37,566 nucleotides of DNA from Sphingomonadaceae bacterium 3R27E2-A (GCA_005503165.1 SCNT01000042.1:1-37566); one strand, 5' to 3'. Shown: positions 24,493 through 32,999, counted from the first letter of the stretch. Translations and numbers: made by a program. The notes: generated by a model not told the origin, from the sequence alone.

Positions 24493-24531
24493 GAATGCCA
24501 AGCTATCTAACTTTACCAATAGCAGGCATTC
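24493..24531. promoter_or_regulatory. Imperfect palindrome upstream of mucR-like gene
   Basis: The arms are GAATGCC, a short spacer, GCTAT on one side and ATAGC, a spacer, GGCATTC on the other, around an AT-rich centre. It lies 14 bases before the start at 24479. Autoregulation by the MucR-like protein is likely. Confidence 0.5.
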
Positions 24532-24600
24532 CACCGGGAACAAAGGGCAAGTAATCGGCAGTCCGACACCGAACTATCTCATCCAGACACTTACAGGGAC

Positions 24601-24888
24601 CTACCAAGGGAACGTCGGTAGCAAGTCCTCGGTCGGTCCGTCGCTGTCGAGCAGCACATAATCACAGCCGTTGTCGCGGCCGAGCGCCAGGATCGCGGGC
24701 AGTTCCTTGGGGAGACAGCGCTGCGCTTCGGGCGGTAGCGTCATCGTATGGAGGAACCAGCCATATTGCGTTGGCGCGACGCACAGCGGCCGCCTGTGCG
24801 GCGGATAGTCTGCCCAAGCGGTGAGCAGCTGCCCGGTCGCGCAGCGAATATGGGCGGTGCTGAGCACAAGATATTGTCCGGTTTCCAT
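24601..24888 (-). CDS. DUF5983-type small protein
   Basis: 95 residues from the ATG at 24888, with AAGGAA upstream (the open frame to 25413 overlaps the PP-loop gene and is not used). LSTAHIRCATGQLLTAWADY, QYGWFLHTM, CDYVLLDSDGP and the end LPTFPW match my recollection of DUF5983, a small family of plasmid and phage accessory proteins. No membrane segment or signal. It lies 95 bases downstream of the PP-loop gene and may be co-transcribed. Function unknown. Confidence 0.62.
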   Translation of the reverse strand: METGQYLVLSTAHIRCATGQLLTAWADYPPHRRPLCVAPTQYGWFLHTMTLPPEAQRCLPKELPAILALGRDNGCDYVLLDSDGPTEDLLPTFPW

Positions 24889-24983
24889 GGCGTATTCCTT
24901 GAAGGGAGGCTCTGGTCGAGGGCAATTCAACGAACCGATTCCTGCTGTTCGATCCGCGAATTCGGATCCGCGGTGCTCGATGG

Positions 24984-25961
24984 TCACGCCGCGAGCCGCG
25001 TGACACCGGCGTTGAACCGGTCGATCCATTCGCGGAGCGGCGGTCGCTCTTCGATCGGGATCTGCGCCGCGACTGCCTGGAATTCGACGAGGGCGACGGG
25101 TGCGCCGTTCACGATCGCGGCAATCTCGCGGGGCGGCAACAGGCCGCGGTCCCGGATGAACTCGGTCATCGTACCGGGCCGCGCACGGGTGGACCGCCGC
25201 CACAGGCCTTCGACATTGATCAGGCGGGGGGCCGCGCGCGCTTCCATCAGGACGATCAGGCGCAGACACCAAGCGGGCAAGGTCTGAACCTCGTGCGGCT
25301 TCATCGCGGCGCAGAAGAAGCAGCTCGACTTGACGGGAACGGGAAGGCCTTCGGCCTTGATGCGAGCCGCGCATCGATGCCGGTCCCAACCCCAGTCGCG
25401 TAAGGGGTAACAATAGTCATAGCGCGGGTCGACATGCCCCTCGCGGTGCGCATACCGGCGGCTGTCCGCCGGCGATGCATCGTAGCCAATGAGCTTGATC
25501 ACCTTGCCGCCGCGTGCCCACGCCTGCTTCGCGGGATCCCAGCTCTCGACCCATTTATCCTGTGGCTGGATCTTCCATTTCTGACTGCAACTGTGACGCC
25601 CGAAGCTGATCGAGGGCAGGGTCGCGTTGGTGAGGCAGTTTTCGAGCAGGGAGAAATAGGGCGGCCAATGCTTGAAGCGCTTCGGGGCATAGCGGACGAT
25701 CTCGTGCGCTATGCCGCGGGCATCCATCCAGCGCTGAAATATCGGGAGATAGTCATAGGTTTCCGGACGCTCGCTGCCGGTGTCGGCCGTCAGCACGAGG
25801 TCCAGGGGTCGGCCGCGCGCGATCCATTCGATGATCATCGCCGTGCTATCGAGTCCCATGCCCCATGCGGCGATGACCGGCGGACGTGGCAGCGCAGGAT
25901 CGTCCGGAAGACCCGGGTGTGGCCGGACATCAGACGAGAGGCGGGCGAGCGCGGTAGCCAT
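24984..25961 (-). CDS. PP-loop ATP pyrophosphatase, PAPS-reductase-like
   Basis: 325 residues. The ATP-binding PP-loop is a variant, AAWGMGLDSTAMI (residues 31-43), where classical members have SGGxDS. C125 in RHSCSQKWK and the pair C214/C217 in SSCFFCAAM are positioned like cysteines that hold a cluster or a sulfur relay in PAPS-reductase/DndC/tRNA-thiolase relatives. Cellular PAPS reductases are shorter and carry a different C-terminal motif, so assimilatory sulfate reduction is unlikely here. Nucleotide or nucleic-acid modification is more plausible for a mobile element. The start ATG has no clear ribosome binding site. Confidence 0.7.
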   Translation of the reverse strand: MATALARLSSDVRPHPGLPDDPALPRPPVIAAWGMGLDSTAMIIEWIARGRPLDLVLTADTGSERPETYDYLPIFQRWMDARGIAHEIVRYAPKRFKHWPPYFSLLENCLTNATLPSISFGRHSCSQKWKIQPQDKWVESWDPAKQAWARGGKVIKLIGYDASPADSRRYAHREGHVDPRYDYCYPLRDWGWDRHRCAARIKAEGLPVPVKSSCFFCAAMKPHEVQTLPAWCLRLIVLMEARAAPRLINVEGLWRRSTRARPGTMTEFIRDRGLLPPREIAAIVNGAPVALVEFQAVAAQIPIEERPPLREWIDRFNAGVTRLAA

Positions 25962-26064
25962 ATCAACGGCACCGGCAGCCGAGCGATCGCCGAAAGAAGC
26001 GGTGCGAATGTTGCGGGCGTGAAGATGTCATCGGCGAATACCCTTCCAACGATCCTCGCCGATG

Positions 26065-26084
26065 CTTTTCCCTTCCCTCCTCCG
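26065..26084 (-). promoter_or_regulatory. Purine-rich element B, upstream of PP-loop gene
   Basis: The minus strand reads CGGAGGAGGGAAGGGAAAAG, 104 bases before the start at 25961. Confidence 0.35.
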
Positions 26085-26094
26085 TATTGGCCGG

Positions 26095-26301
26095 TCAGGC
26101 GACGAGGGTCGTCAACCTTTCGCCATTGCCGGGCGGTCGCGATGAGACCCTGAAAGGCCGCAGCGTCTCTCCAGTGTTCACGATGAACTGGGCGCGACCG
26201 CTGGCGGCGCACCGCCTGACGGCAACGGCATAGCAACGCTCGAAGGAGGCGAGTTCCGCGCGCCGCGGCGACAATCGGATCGATGGTTCAGCGTTCGCCA
26301 T
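26095..26301 (-). CDS. Small hypothetical protein
   Basis: 68 residues (RLSPRRAELASFERCYAVAV, then GRAQFIVNTGETLRPFRV). No family recognised. It follows the 143-residue gene by 39 bases in the same direction, with no good ribosome binding site, so it depends on upstream transcription if real. Confidence 0.45.
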   Translation of the reverse strand: MANAEPSIRLSPRRAELASFERCYAVAVRRCAASGRAQFIVNTGETLRPFRVSSRPPGNGERLTTLVA

Positions 26302-26340
26302 GACAAAGTCCAGTCGAAGTGGATGAGGAGAGGCCCGCCT

Positions 26341-26772
26341 TCAGGTGCCGACGCGTTTGATCGTGAGCCGGAAGGCATCACCGTCTTCGAACACGACATG
26401 AATATGCGCGGCATCGATCCTGGAGCTGGTCGCGATGCTTGCGATATAAGCCTGCGTGCCAAATGCCTCGGAGACGATGTGCGGCGGGCGCTCGTCCGGA
26501 CCGCCCCCGGCGTTCTCGCATTTGTCGATATGCGTCTCGATCAGTTCGGAAAGGAACGCGGCCATCGTCGAAAGGCGCGTCCTCGCGGAGCCCGCGTCGC
26601 CACTCTCGGGAGGGCCGAGGTCGCGCAAGATGGGCGCAAGAGCATCGTTGATCAGGTTCAGGAGATGCGATCTCCCCTCGGCATCCATTCCGGCGAGTAG
26701 CGAGGATGGGATCAAATTGTTGACCGCATGGGTCGCGTTGTCGACGAGATCGTCGAATTCGTCTTCCGCCAT
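26341..26772 (-). CDS. Hypothetical acidic protein
   Basis: 143 residues from the ATG at 26772, with GAGGAG upstream. MAEDEFDDLVDNATHAVNNL, then helical LLNLINDALAPILRDLG, a Gly-rich linker and a beta-rich end AAHIHVVFEDGDAFRLTIKR. No family recognised. It lies 73 bases downstream of the GHKL ATPase gene and is probably in the same transcript. Confidence 0.6.
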   Translation of the reverse strand: MAEDEFDDLVDNATHAVNNLIPSSLLAGMDAEGRSHLLNLINDALAPILRDLGPPESGDAGSARTRLSTMAAFLSELIETHIDKCENAGGGPDERPPHIVSEAFGTQAYIASIATSSRIDAAHIHVVFEDGDAFRLTIKRVGT

Positions 26773-26845
26773 GGGAGTGACTCCTCGGGAATTGGGCCGG
26801 TCAGGTGACCACGGATCGCCCGCTCGGTTCAAGATTCCGGCATCG

Positions 26846-28531
26846 TCATGCCACAGTGGTTTCAGGGTCGGCGTCATTGGCCGCCAACGCGACCCGCACA
26901 TTGCCGTGATAGGCCTCGAGCGTGAGCCGCCGCCCGATCGGGATCATCCATTGAACTTCTTCGGCGAAAACGGCGCGGATGTTCTCGGCGAGCGCTTCAT
27001 CGGCTCCAAGAAGCAGTTCATTTGCAAATTTGCGGGCATCGCGTTCAAAATCGCGGTGCTGGGTGTGCCAACTATCGCTGCTACAATCCTCGTCGTAGGC
27101 AAAGCAGCAATCCTCGATCATCTGCGCAAGCGCCGCCGGCGCGATAGTGGCTCCTTCGCGAACGAAGACATGGGTTTCATCAAGACCGCTTCCGCCATTC
27201 GCACAGACCAGCATGTCGACGGGAAAGTTCAACGTCGCGATCGGCTCGTCGGACGCGGCGCAGCGGACGACTGGAACTTCGAGCGTGATCATAGGAACGC
27301 GGCCAGACAATGTGTCCGAGCAAATCACATCGCCGTCGGCGTAGTGAATCTGACGCCCGTCAATCTCGGTCGCAAAGGACAGGCCCGTGACGCGGGGAAG
27401 GTCATCATACCATTTGTAGCCCGCGAACGCGTCCTCGGCGCGGACGGCACGAAAGCCGAGCCTCTCTTCGGTCAGCAGCGATGCCGCGCATTGCTCGATA
27501 TCGGCGTCATGATCGGGAATCAGGATCATCGGGACGGCCTCGATGCGGGCGCCCTCGGCGCCGCCACGATCGTCCGCCGTGCGTGGGCACCATTCGGAGA
27601 GCCAGGCACTGGCTTCGGGAAGTTCAATGCCGAGATCGGCTGCGCGCTGCCAGTTCTGGAATGAAAGTCGGTGGCTGCTCTCGGTTGCAATGGTTCGATA
27701 AATGGTGGCCTGAACGGCTACCCGCAGCGAAGCGAGCGCGGCATTATCGACCATTTCCTTGCGCGCAGGGAGCACGAGCTGCAACGATGGCGCGTCGACG
27801 ATGTCGATCCGGGCCGTCCAGGGATACGAACCATCGACCTCTTTGACCGACGGCAAGCGGCAGGCGACCTTGACCCCGTGAAAGTTGATCCGCGGTTCAG
27901 TCGCGAGATCATAATTCGCGCGGAAGATGCCGATCCGGCAACCGTTCCATTCCTCGACCCGATGGGCCCCTTCGAGGAAATCCTCACGCGGCAGCAGTGC
28001 GCCGTGGAAGTGGACAGGCAGGGGGAAATGCTTGGCAGCGGCCTCGATCTGGCCCCGAAGATTGCAGAGCCATTCCTTGGGCATGGCGATGATGATCTCT
28101 GTGCCCGCCCGGATGCGACAGTTTTCGACAGCCAGGGGCTGCGCTCCTTCCCAGCCGTCCGCGGGGATGGTCATTGTCCAGCCCTCGTCTGCGACCCGCG
28201 AGAAGGACCGCACGGTCACGGTCCTGCCGGCCAGGCTGAACACACCCATGCCGGCCGGGTCCTCGCGCTGCGCGATCTCGTCGCTCCAGCCAGAGCGCCC
28301 AAGCGTGACGAAGGAAGCAGGGTCGTCGATACCGCGGCCATCGTCGGCGATGTGAAGGCTCGAGCTGCCCTCGTGGTCGCCCAGATGAACGTCGATCCGT
28401 CCGGCGCCCGCGCGGCGGGCATTCTGGAACAGCTCGTTGAGAACGTCGGTGATCGTCCCATTGAACAGGCGCGATACCTTCGTGATGAGTTCATCGCCGA
28501 CCGATGGCCGAATCTCGCGGGGAAGCGTCAT
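26846..28531 (-). CDS. GHKL (HSP90-like) ATPase-domain protein
   Basis: 561 residues, start backed by GGAGAT nine bases upstream. The Bergerat ATP fold is clear: N-box LNELFQNARRAG (E33, N37), G1 box ADDGRGI (63-68) and G2 box AGMGVFSL (93-100). This places it with HSP90, MutL and MORC-type ATPases. About 400 residues follow with no family I recognise, including a cysteine-bearing ED-CC patch near 480. Standalone GHKL proteins of this size occur on mobile elements and in defence loci. The partner or substrate is unknown. The adjacent 143-residue gene downstream is a candidate partner. Confidence 0.75.
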   Translation of the reverse strand: MTLPREIRPSVGDELITKVSRLFNGTITDVLNELFQNARRAGAGRIDVHLGDHEGSSSLHIADDGRGIDDPASFVTLGRSGWSDEIAQREDPAGMGVFSLAGRTVTVRSFSRVADEGWTMTIPADGWEGAQPLAVENCRIRAGTEIIIAMPKEWLCNLRGQIEAAAKHFPLPVHFHGALLPREDFLEGAHRVEEWNGCRIGIFRANYDLATEPRINFHGVKVACRLPSVKEVDGSYPWTARIDIVDAPSLQLVLPARKEMVDNAALASLRVAVQATIYRTIATESSHRLSFQNWQRAADLGIELPEASAWLSEWCPRTADDRGGAEGARIEAVPMILIPDHDADIEQCAASLLTEERLGFRAVRAEDAFAGYKWYDDLPRVTGLSFATEIDGRQIHYADGDVICSDTLSGRVPMITLEVPVVRCAASDEPIATLNFPVDMLVCANGGSGLDETHVFVREGATIAPAALAQMIEDCCFAYDEDCSSDSWHTQHRDFERDARKFANELLLGADEALAENIRAVFAEEVQWMIPIGRRLTLEAYHGNVRVALAANDADPETTVA

Positions 28532-28580
28532 GACAGGATCTCCGGTTGCCGGGCAACATCATTGCTGCCGCACCGCCCCG

Positions 28581-28597
28581 CTCCCCCTTTCCTCCTA
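28581..28597 (-). promoter_or_regulatory. Purine-rich element C, upstream of GHKL gene
   Basis: The minus strand reads TAGGAGGAAAGGGGGAG, 50 bases before the start at 28531. Confidence 0.35.
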
Positions 28598-28641
28598 GCC
28601 CAGGGGAAGCGGGCGCATGGGCCCGTCATCAGGGGCCCCGC

Positions 28642-29124
28642 TTATCGGCTTCGGCGAATGGCTCGCTCAGCCTCGGTTTCGACATAGACCTGTTGTGAGC
28701 GACCGCGGCGGCGCTTGCGGATGCGGCCATCGACATGGGCCTCGGCCCAGCGCCGCGCCTCGGCGGCGCGCATGCCCATCGCGCATTCGTCGGCTTGCTC
28801 GAAGATCGTGTAGGCAAGCGCATATTGCTCGCGCTCGGGAAGAGCGAGCAGGGCCGAAGCGACCGGCAGAAGCCCCTCGTAGAATTCGAGAACATGGCGG
28901 CCGCCGCCATGGTGCATCAATATGGCGAGGCGGCCCTTCTTGCCGATGCCGGTCGGCCTTGCGATCATCACATTGTGCGAGGCATAGGTGACGCCGGCGC
29001 TGCAGCCGTCGGGTTCCGTCGGATAGTAGACGCGATCATCGCGCGCCGGCAGTGGGTGGGCGATGATATCGTAGCCGTCGAACGTTTCGACCTTTCGTAT
29101 GTGATTATGTCCGATAACGCTCAT
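28642..29124 (-). CDS. Hypothetical protein
   Basis: 160 residues from the ATG at 29124, with AAAGGG upstream. MSVIGHNHIRKVETFDGYDI, GKKGRLAILMHHGGGRHVLE and LLALPEREQYALAYTIFEQA suggest a folded mixed alpha/beta protein. The last 30 residues are strongly basic (RIRKRRRGRSQQV), fitting nucleic-acid contact. No family recognised. It follows the 153-residue gene by 68 bases in the same direction. Confidence 0.6.
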   Translation of the reverse strand: MSVIGHNHIRKVETFDGYDIIAHPLPARDDRVYYPTEPDGCSAGVTYASHNVMIARPTGIGKKGRLAILMHHGGGRHVLEFYEGLLPVASALLALPEREQYALAYTIFEQADECAMGMRAAEARRWAEAHVDGRIRKRRRGRSQQVYVETEAERAIRRSR

Positions 29125-29192
29125 TTCAGACCCTTTCTTTTTGGGTGGCTTCAGGACGAGGTTGCAGGTTTCGTGGACTCGGCCGACCGACA

Positions 29193-29654
29193 TCAGGCGG
29201 CGCGTAAATTGTCGCCCTGACGCAGACCGAGGTCGAAGGCCGTGAGAATGTCGAGGTTGGCCTCAAGGCGATCGAACGCGGCCGTGAGGTCCGCGATTTG
29301 GATCCAGACGCACGCATCGCCTGGGTCATGGTCGAGCTCGAATACGATCGGCACCGAGTCCGCTGTCATCTCGGGGAAGATCGAGCGGATGATCAGCAAT
29401 TCGATCCTGCGGCTGAGCGCCCCGATGCGCGGCGCGAGGGCCGCACGTTCGACGGGGCTCATCATCAAATAGCGCTCGGGCGCTACGATGGGCGCCATGC
29501 GAACACATGCGATCCGCCCCGCAATCTTGGGCGCAGCGGACGCACCGCCGATCATGCGTCGTTCTGCCGCGACGCCGTCGGCGGGGACCAGGACGCGGTA
29601 GATATAATGGGGCGGCGTCCCCGCGAGGCGGGAACGGGAGACAATGATTTCCAT
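29193..29654 (-). CDS. Hypothetical protein
   Basis: 153 residues from the ATG at 29654, with GAGGAG upstream. It opens MEIIVSRSRLAGTPPHYIYR and has a helical middle (APRIGALSRRIELLIIRSIF). Its last third reads IVFELDHDPGDACVWIQIAD, then LTAAFDRLEANLDILTAFDL. No family recognised. It begins 11 bases after the stop of the 214-residue gene and is almost certainly in the same operon. Confidence 0.6.
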   Translation of the reverse strand: MEIIVSRSRLAGTPPHYIYRVLVPADGVAAERRMIGGASAAPKIAGRIACVRMAPIVAPERYLMMSPVERAALAPRIGALSRRIELLIIRSIFPEMTADSVPIVFELDHDPGDACVWIQIADLTAAFDRLEANLDILTAFDLGLRQGDNLRAA

Positions 29655-29665
29655 CGATTTGCTCC

Positions 29666-30310
29666 TCAGGCAACGAGCCGCAGGGGCGGCGATCCGGGGT
29701 TGGGGAGATGGAGGTCGCGGCGGATGCGCGCCGCCAGGCGATCGGGCTCGAGCAGTTCGCCAATGGCGGCCCAATGATTGCGGTCGCCGCAATAGTCTCG
29801 TCGACCTGCGACACGGCGAAACATCACCTCGCGGCCGGACCCGATGCCGAGGCCGAGCTGGACATAGATGCCTTCGCCATGAAGGACGATCTCGCCGCTG
29901 ACCGCGATGCCGCCCTTGTTCGAGCGCAGGTCGTAGCTTCCGTCGGCGAGGCAAAGCGCGTCGGCGAGGCGCTTCAGCGCCTTCCGGCCATCGCTATGGA
30001 AGAGCTTCTTGGCCTGCTCGTCATAGCTGACGCCCTTTTGCGCGAGCACCGCGAGGGCGGATTTGCCTCGCATGTCGGCAATCCGGTCCATGCAGGCGCG
30101 GCGAAGCAGACTGTCACCCTCGCCCAAGTCTCTCGCGATGGCGCCGAGATGGCGTGCCAGCAAAATCACGGCGGGATCGAGATCGTCGGACTTGCCCGCG
30201 TTCCGGCAATCCGTGATCGCGGCGGTCAGCGCGTGGAGACAGGCGGGAAGCGTCGACAGCCCCGAGGGATCGAGCGCTTGCTGAAATCGGAACGCGATAT
30301 CGTAAGCCAT
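29666..30310 (-). CDS. Hypothetical protein, first gene of a small operon
   Basis: 214 residues from the ATG at 30310, with AGGAG nine bases upstream. The first 115 residues are helical (AYDIAFRFQQALDPSGLSTL, HLGAIARDLGEGDSLLRRAC). The rest is beta-rich (GGIAVSGEIVLHGEGIYVQL, GREVMFRRVAGRRDYCGDRN). No family recognised. The purine-rich element D lies 47 bases before the start. Confidence 0.6.
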   Translation of the reverse strand: MAYDIAFRFQQALDPSGLSTLPACLHALTAAITDCRNAGKSDDLDPAVILLARHLGAIARDLGEGDSLLRRACMDRIADMRGKSALAVLAQKGVSYDEQAKKLFHSDGRKALKRLADALCLADGSYDLRSNKGGIAVSGEIVLHGEGIYVQLGLGIGSGREVMFRRVAGRRDYCGDRNHWAAIGELLEPDRLAARIRRDLHLPNPGSPPLRLVA

Positions 30311-30356
30311 GGGATAGGCTCCTGCCTTCGGGCGCCCCATCGCGCCCGCCCCTGCC

Positions 30357-30374
30357 CATCCCCCTCTCCTCCGG
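30357..30374 (-). promoter_or_regulatory. Purine-rich element D, upstream of the 214-residue gene
   Basis: The minus strand reads CCGGAGGAGAGGGGGATG, 47 bases before the start at 30310. Confidence 0.35.
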
Positions 30375-30376
30375 CT

Positions 30377-30646
30377 TCAGTCGGCCAGTTGCGGTTCGCA
30401 ATTATCGATTAGCTCGGCACAGCAATCCTCGATCTGGACGCCCAGCGGGCTCGGGCCGGGATCGAAGATCATCTTGAGGCATGCGCAGATATCGGGCTGG
30501 CCCTGTGTCCCGCACATCAGTTCAAAATCGGACTGATCGGCGGTTCCGCTCGTCTGCGCATAGGCGGCAAAGGCCGATTGCCGCATGATTTGCTCGTCCC
30601 ACACATCGACATAGAGCGTCACGCTCGCGCTGGTGATGCCGGTCAC
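30377..30646 (-). CDS. Small hypothetical cysteine-containing protein
   Basis: 89 residues from a GTG at 30646, chosen because it overlaps the upstream stop exactly as GTGA. VTLYVDVWDEQIMRQSAFAA, then MCGTQGQPDICACLKMIFD and EDCCAELIDNC. Six cysteines, several paired (C-x-C, CC), could suggest metal binding. No family recognised. Third and last gene of a three-gene run. Confidence 0.5.
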   Translation of the reverse strand: MTGITSASVTLYVDVWDEQIMRQSAFAAYAQTSGTADQSDFELMCGTQGQPDICACLKMIFDPGPSPLGVQIEDCCAELIDNCEPQLAD

Positions 30647-31185
30647 GTCCTCAATCCCGGGCGGACCGATCGCAGCGTTTCGTCCATCATCTCGCGGGTC
30701 GAGGTGCCGAGAATCTCCGTGCCGGTGATGACGAAATATCCGCCGCCATGCTGGCCCGGCCTGAACTTGTCGCAGGTAGACGCCCACTCGAAACCGAAGG
30801 GAAGCGCGCTTTTGCAGACCTTTTGGATCAGCGATGCGAGCGCCTCAACATCGGCTTCATGTCCGCGAATGAACGCGACGCGGCCCGTATCGTCGCGATT
30901 GTCGTCGATCGTGATGTCCGCATCGAATGAGGGAATATCAGGATAGGGCCAGAGTTCGAGGAAGGATGCGAACGGATCTTCTTCGTGATCTTGCTTGGGG
31001 AAGAATTTGCTGAAGGCATCGCTGCAGGCGGCGTAGAGCGACGCGAGCGCCGCCATCTCCCCGCTCGGTGTTCCCTCGAAATCGCCGGACAGTTTCTCGG
31101 CGACAAGAAAGCATTCCTCGAGCAGCGATGCTTCTTCGGGCGTGACGGGCACATTGAAGGCCGTCTCGACATAGTTGTTGGCCAT
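30643..31185 (-). CDS. Hypothetical acidic protein
   Basis: 180 residues from the ATG at 31185, with AAGGAA upstream. MANNYVETAFNVPVTPEEAS, LYAACSDAFSKFFPKQDHEE, FDADITIDDNRDDTGRVAFI and QHGGGYFVITGTEILGTSTR. No signal or membrane segment and no family recognised. The C-terminus overlaps the 89-residue gene by four bases, so the two are translationally coupled. Confidence 0.6.
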   Translation of the reverse strand: MANNYVETAFNVPVTPEEASLLEECFLVAEKLSGDFEGTPSGEMAALASLYAACSDAFSKFFPKQDHEEDPFASFLELWPYPDIPSFDADITIDDNRDDTGRVAFIRGHEADVEALASLIQKVCKSALPFGFEWASTCDKFRPGQHGGGYFVITGTEILGTSTREMMDETLRSVRPGLRT

Positions 31186-31216
31186 GTTCGGATTCCTTGG
31201 CGTTCGTGCTGGTCGC

Positions 31217-31693
31217 TCATTTCTGCGATAGGTGGATGTCCAGGGCCTGGCGGAGCAGGTCGTCGCGCGCGCCATTGACGATGATCGCATCGGGATTGGT
31301 CGCCAGGACCGCACTGATGATCGTGTCGGCCGGGCGCTTACGCAGCGGGTACTGGAAGATCTGACCACGCTCGATCGTAACGACAAAGGTGCGCATCAGC
31401 CGCTTCAATCGGCGGCGTTCGAGTTCGCGGGCAAGGAGATCGCCGACTTCGACCTCGAGGTCATGATCGTAGGTGAACTTGCCGAAGGACTGCTGCGGCC
31501 GGTTCGCGACCAGCCATTGGTTGACTTCCATCTCGGTCCAGCGGCCGACCTTATGGAAGAAGTCAGCGCCGCCCGTCCCTTGGTTGCGGGCATGGAAGGC
31601 CAGTTCGCCATCGATATAGACGTCGGCCGTGTAGGCGCTGGTTTCCTGCGACAGCGCAGCATTATAGGTGATGCGGCGAAGTTCGATTTTCAT
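31217..31693 (-). CDS. Hypothetical protein
   Basis: 158 residues. The ATG at 31693 has AGGAGG about ten bases upstream. MKIELRRITYNAALSQETSA, YIDGELAFHARNQGTGGADF, TEMEVNQWLVANRPQQ, then a basic helix LARELERRRLKRLMRTFVV. No family recognised. First gene of the run that continues into 31185 and 30646; purine-rich element E precedes it. Confidence 0.6.
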   Translation of the reverse strand: MKIELRRITYNAALSQETSAYTADVYIDGELAFHARNQGTGGADFFHKVGRWTEMEVNQWLVANRPQQSFGKFTYDHDLEVEVGDLLARELERRRLKRLMRTFVVTIERGQIFQYPLRKRPADTIISAVLATNPDAIIVNGARDDLLRQALDIHLSQK

Positions 31694-31728
31694 GGGTAGT
31701 ATACCTCCTGAGTTGGACGATCACCCGA

Positions 31729-31748
31729 GCCCCTCTCCCTCTTCTCCA
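31729..31748 (-). promoter_or_regulatory. Purine-rich element E, upstream of the 158-residue gene
   Basis: The minus strand reads TGGAGAAGAGGGAGAGGGGC, 36 bases before the start at 31693. Confidence 0.3.
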
Positions 31749-31832
31749 TGCAGCGACCACGATGGCTGCGCTGTCGGTCGCTGTTTGTCGGGAATTTCAG
31801 GCCGTGCTGGAGTATCGAGCCTGGGCTCAATT

Positions 31833-32069
31833 CTATGTGCGGAGAGTCGCTGTTCGATCGTACAGGTCGAGGAGAATTCCCAACCCCGCGGCTTCCGTAT
31901 AGGTGAGATCGCGATGGCCATCCGCATCGAGGCCGCTTGCCAGCTCGATGACAGGGTGAACCGAGATAATTTGCCCTGAGGGAAGCCGAAACTGGTTCTC
32001 GATGCCGGGTGAGGGAGTGGTGCCGTCAGGCACGTCCATCCGACCTTGAATCTGGAAAATGATGTGCAT
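31833..32069 (-). CDS. Small hypothetical protein
   Basis: 78 residues from the ATG at 32069, with GGAGAAAGCTC immediately upstream as ribosome binding site. MHIIFQIQGRMDVPDGTTPS, QFRLPSGQIISVHPVIELAS and LTYTEAAGLGILLDLYDRTA. No family recognised. It begins 62 bases after the Mom-like gene and reads in the same direction. Confidence 0.5.
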   Translation of the reverse strand: MHIIFQIQGRMDVPDGTTPSPGIENQFRLPSGQIISVHPVIELASGLDADGHRDLTYTEAAGLGILLDLYDRTATLRT

Positions 32070-32131
32070 GAGCTTTCTCCGTGAACGAGTAGATTTGGGC
32101 AGTCGTCGCCGCCGATCACTGAAAGGACCGC

Positions 32132-32980
32132 CTAGGCAGCGAGGTCGAGGAGCGGGAGCGCTGTGACGTCGCCTCCGGTCGCCGCCCGGTCTAGGATGGG
32201 ATAAGGCAGGCTCGGCACCTTGCGCGCGGCGATCCGGACCGCCCTCGTCAAGGGAAAGAGATAGGCGTGGCAGCCAGGATGGCGGCGCCGTGTCAAAAAG
32301 CCGGTGTGTTCTAGGCTGGCGAGCCATTCGCCACGGTCCTCACCGAGGCGCGGCGCGCGGGCACCGGCTCGGATCAAATCCTCCATCGCATATCTCTGAC
32401 CGCATTCGGCATTGCGGATCTTGGATATTGCCCGCGACGATATGGGGCGCCCATCGGGAAGGATGAGGTCAACGCGCGGGCTTGATCGGCCGGTGTAGCG
32501 ACTTCCCATCACCGCGTAGAGGCCGCCGACATGGCCAGGAAGGAACACGTGTCCGTCTGCATCGACGCGCCTGACCGGGTCGGCATAGGATATGACCGAC
32601 AGAATCTCGGGTTTCTGGCGGCGGAGCAGCCGGAACGCCCGTGCCGCCAGGAACGATTCCGAATTGGCGCCCTGACTGTCGAGTATGACGAGACGTCCAA
32701 GGTCGCACGCCGCGCGCGGATCGCCGAGGCCCGCCGTTTTCGGAGCGCTTGCATTATTGACCGGGTGCGAGAAGACGCAAACGCCCACGAGTTCCGATCG
32801 TCCGCCGCGGCCATTGGCGAAGAGGCCGACCGAGAGCCGTGCGACCGGCATCGCCCCCGCATAATGATGTTCCCTGACGAACGGCGCGGCCTCACGCCGG
32901 GTATCGATTATATCGACGGACAGGGTTCCGGGGTCGATCTCCCAGTGCCCGGCACCCAGCGGCACCGGCGCTCGCGCCAC
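32132..32980 (-). CDS. Mom-like (GNAT-fold) DNA-modification protein candidate
   Basis: 282 residues from a GTG at 32980. The start is uncertain because the frame stays open upstream but overlaps the preceding gene. The core resembles phage Mu Mom relatives: EHHYAGAMPVARLSVGLFA, LVGVCVFSHPVNNASAPK, DLGRLVILDSQGANSESFLA, then RQKPEILSVISYADP and GGLYAVMGSRYTGRS. Mom converts DNA adenine to a carbamoylmethyl form that blocks restriction. The active-site chemistry cannot be checked from motifs alone, and other GNAT-like acetyltransferases remain possible. It is co-directional with the 129-residue gene ahead (19-base gap to this GTG) and the 78-residue gene behind. Confidence 0.55.
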   Translation of the reverse strand: MARAPVPLGAGHWEIDPGTLSVDIIDTRREAAPFVREHHYAGAMPVARLSVGLFANGRGGRSELVGVCVFSHPVNNASAPKTAGLGDPRAACDLGRLVILDSQGANSESFLAARAFRLLRRQKPEILSVISYADPVRRVDADGHVFLPGHVGGLYAVMGSRYTGRSSPRVDLILPDGRPISSRAISKIRNAECGQRYAMEDLIRAGARAPRLGEDRGEWLASLEHTGFLTRRRHPGCHAYLFPLTRAVRIAARKVPSLPYPILDRAATGGDVTALPLLDLAA

Positions 32981-32999
32981 CGCTGGGTCCGGTCGGTGA

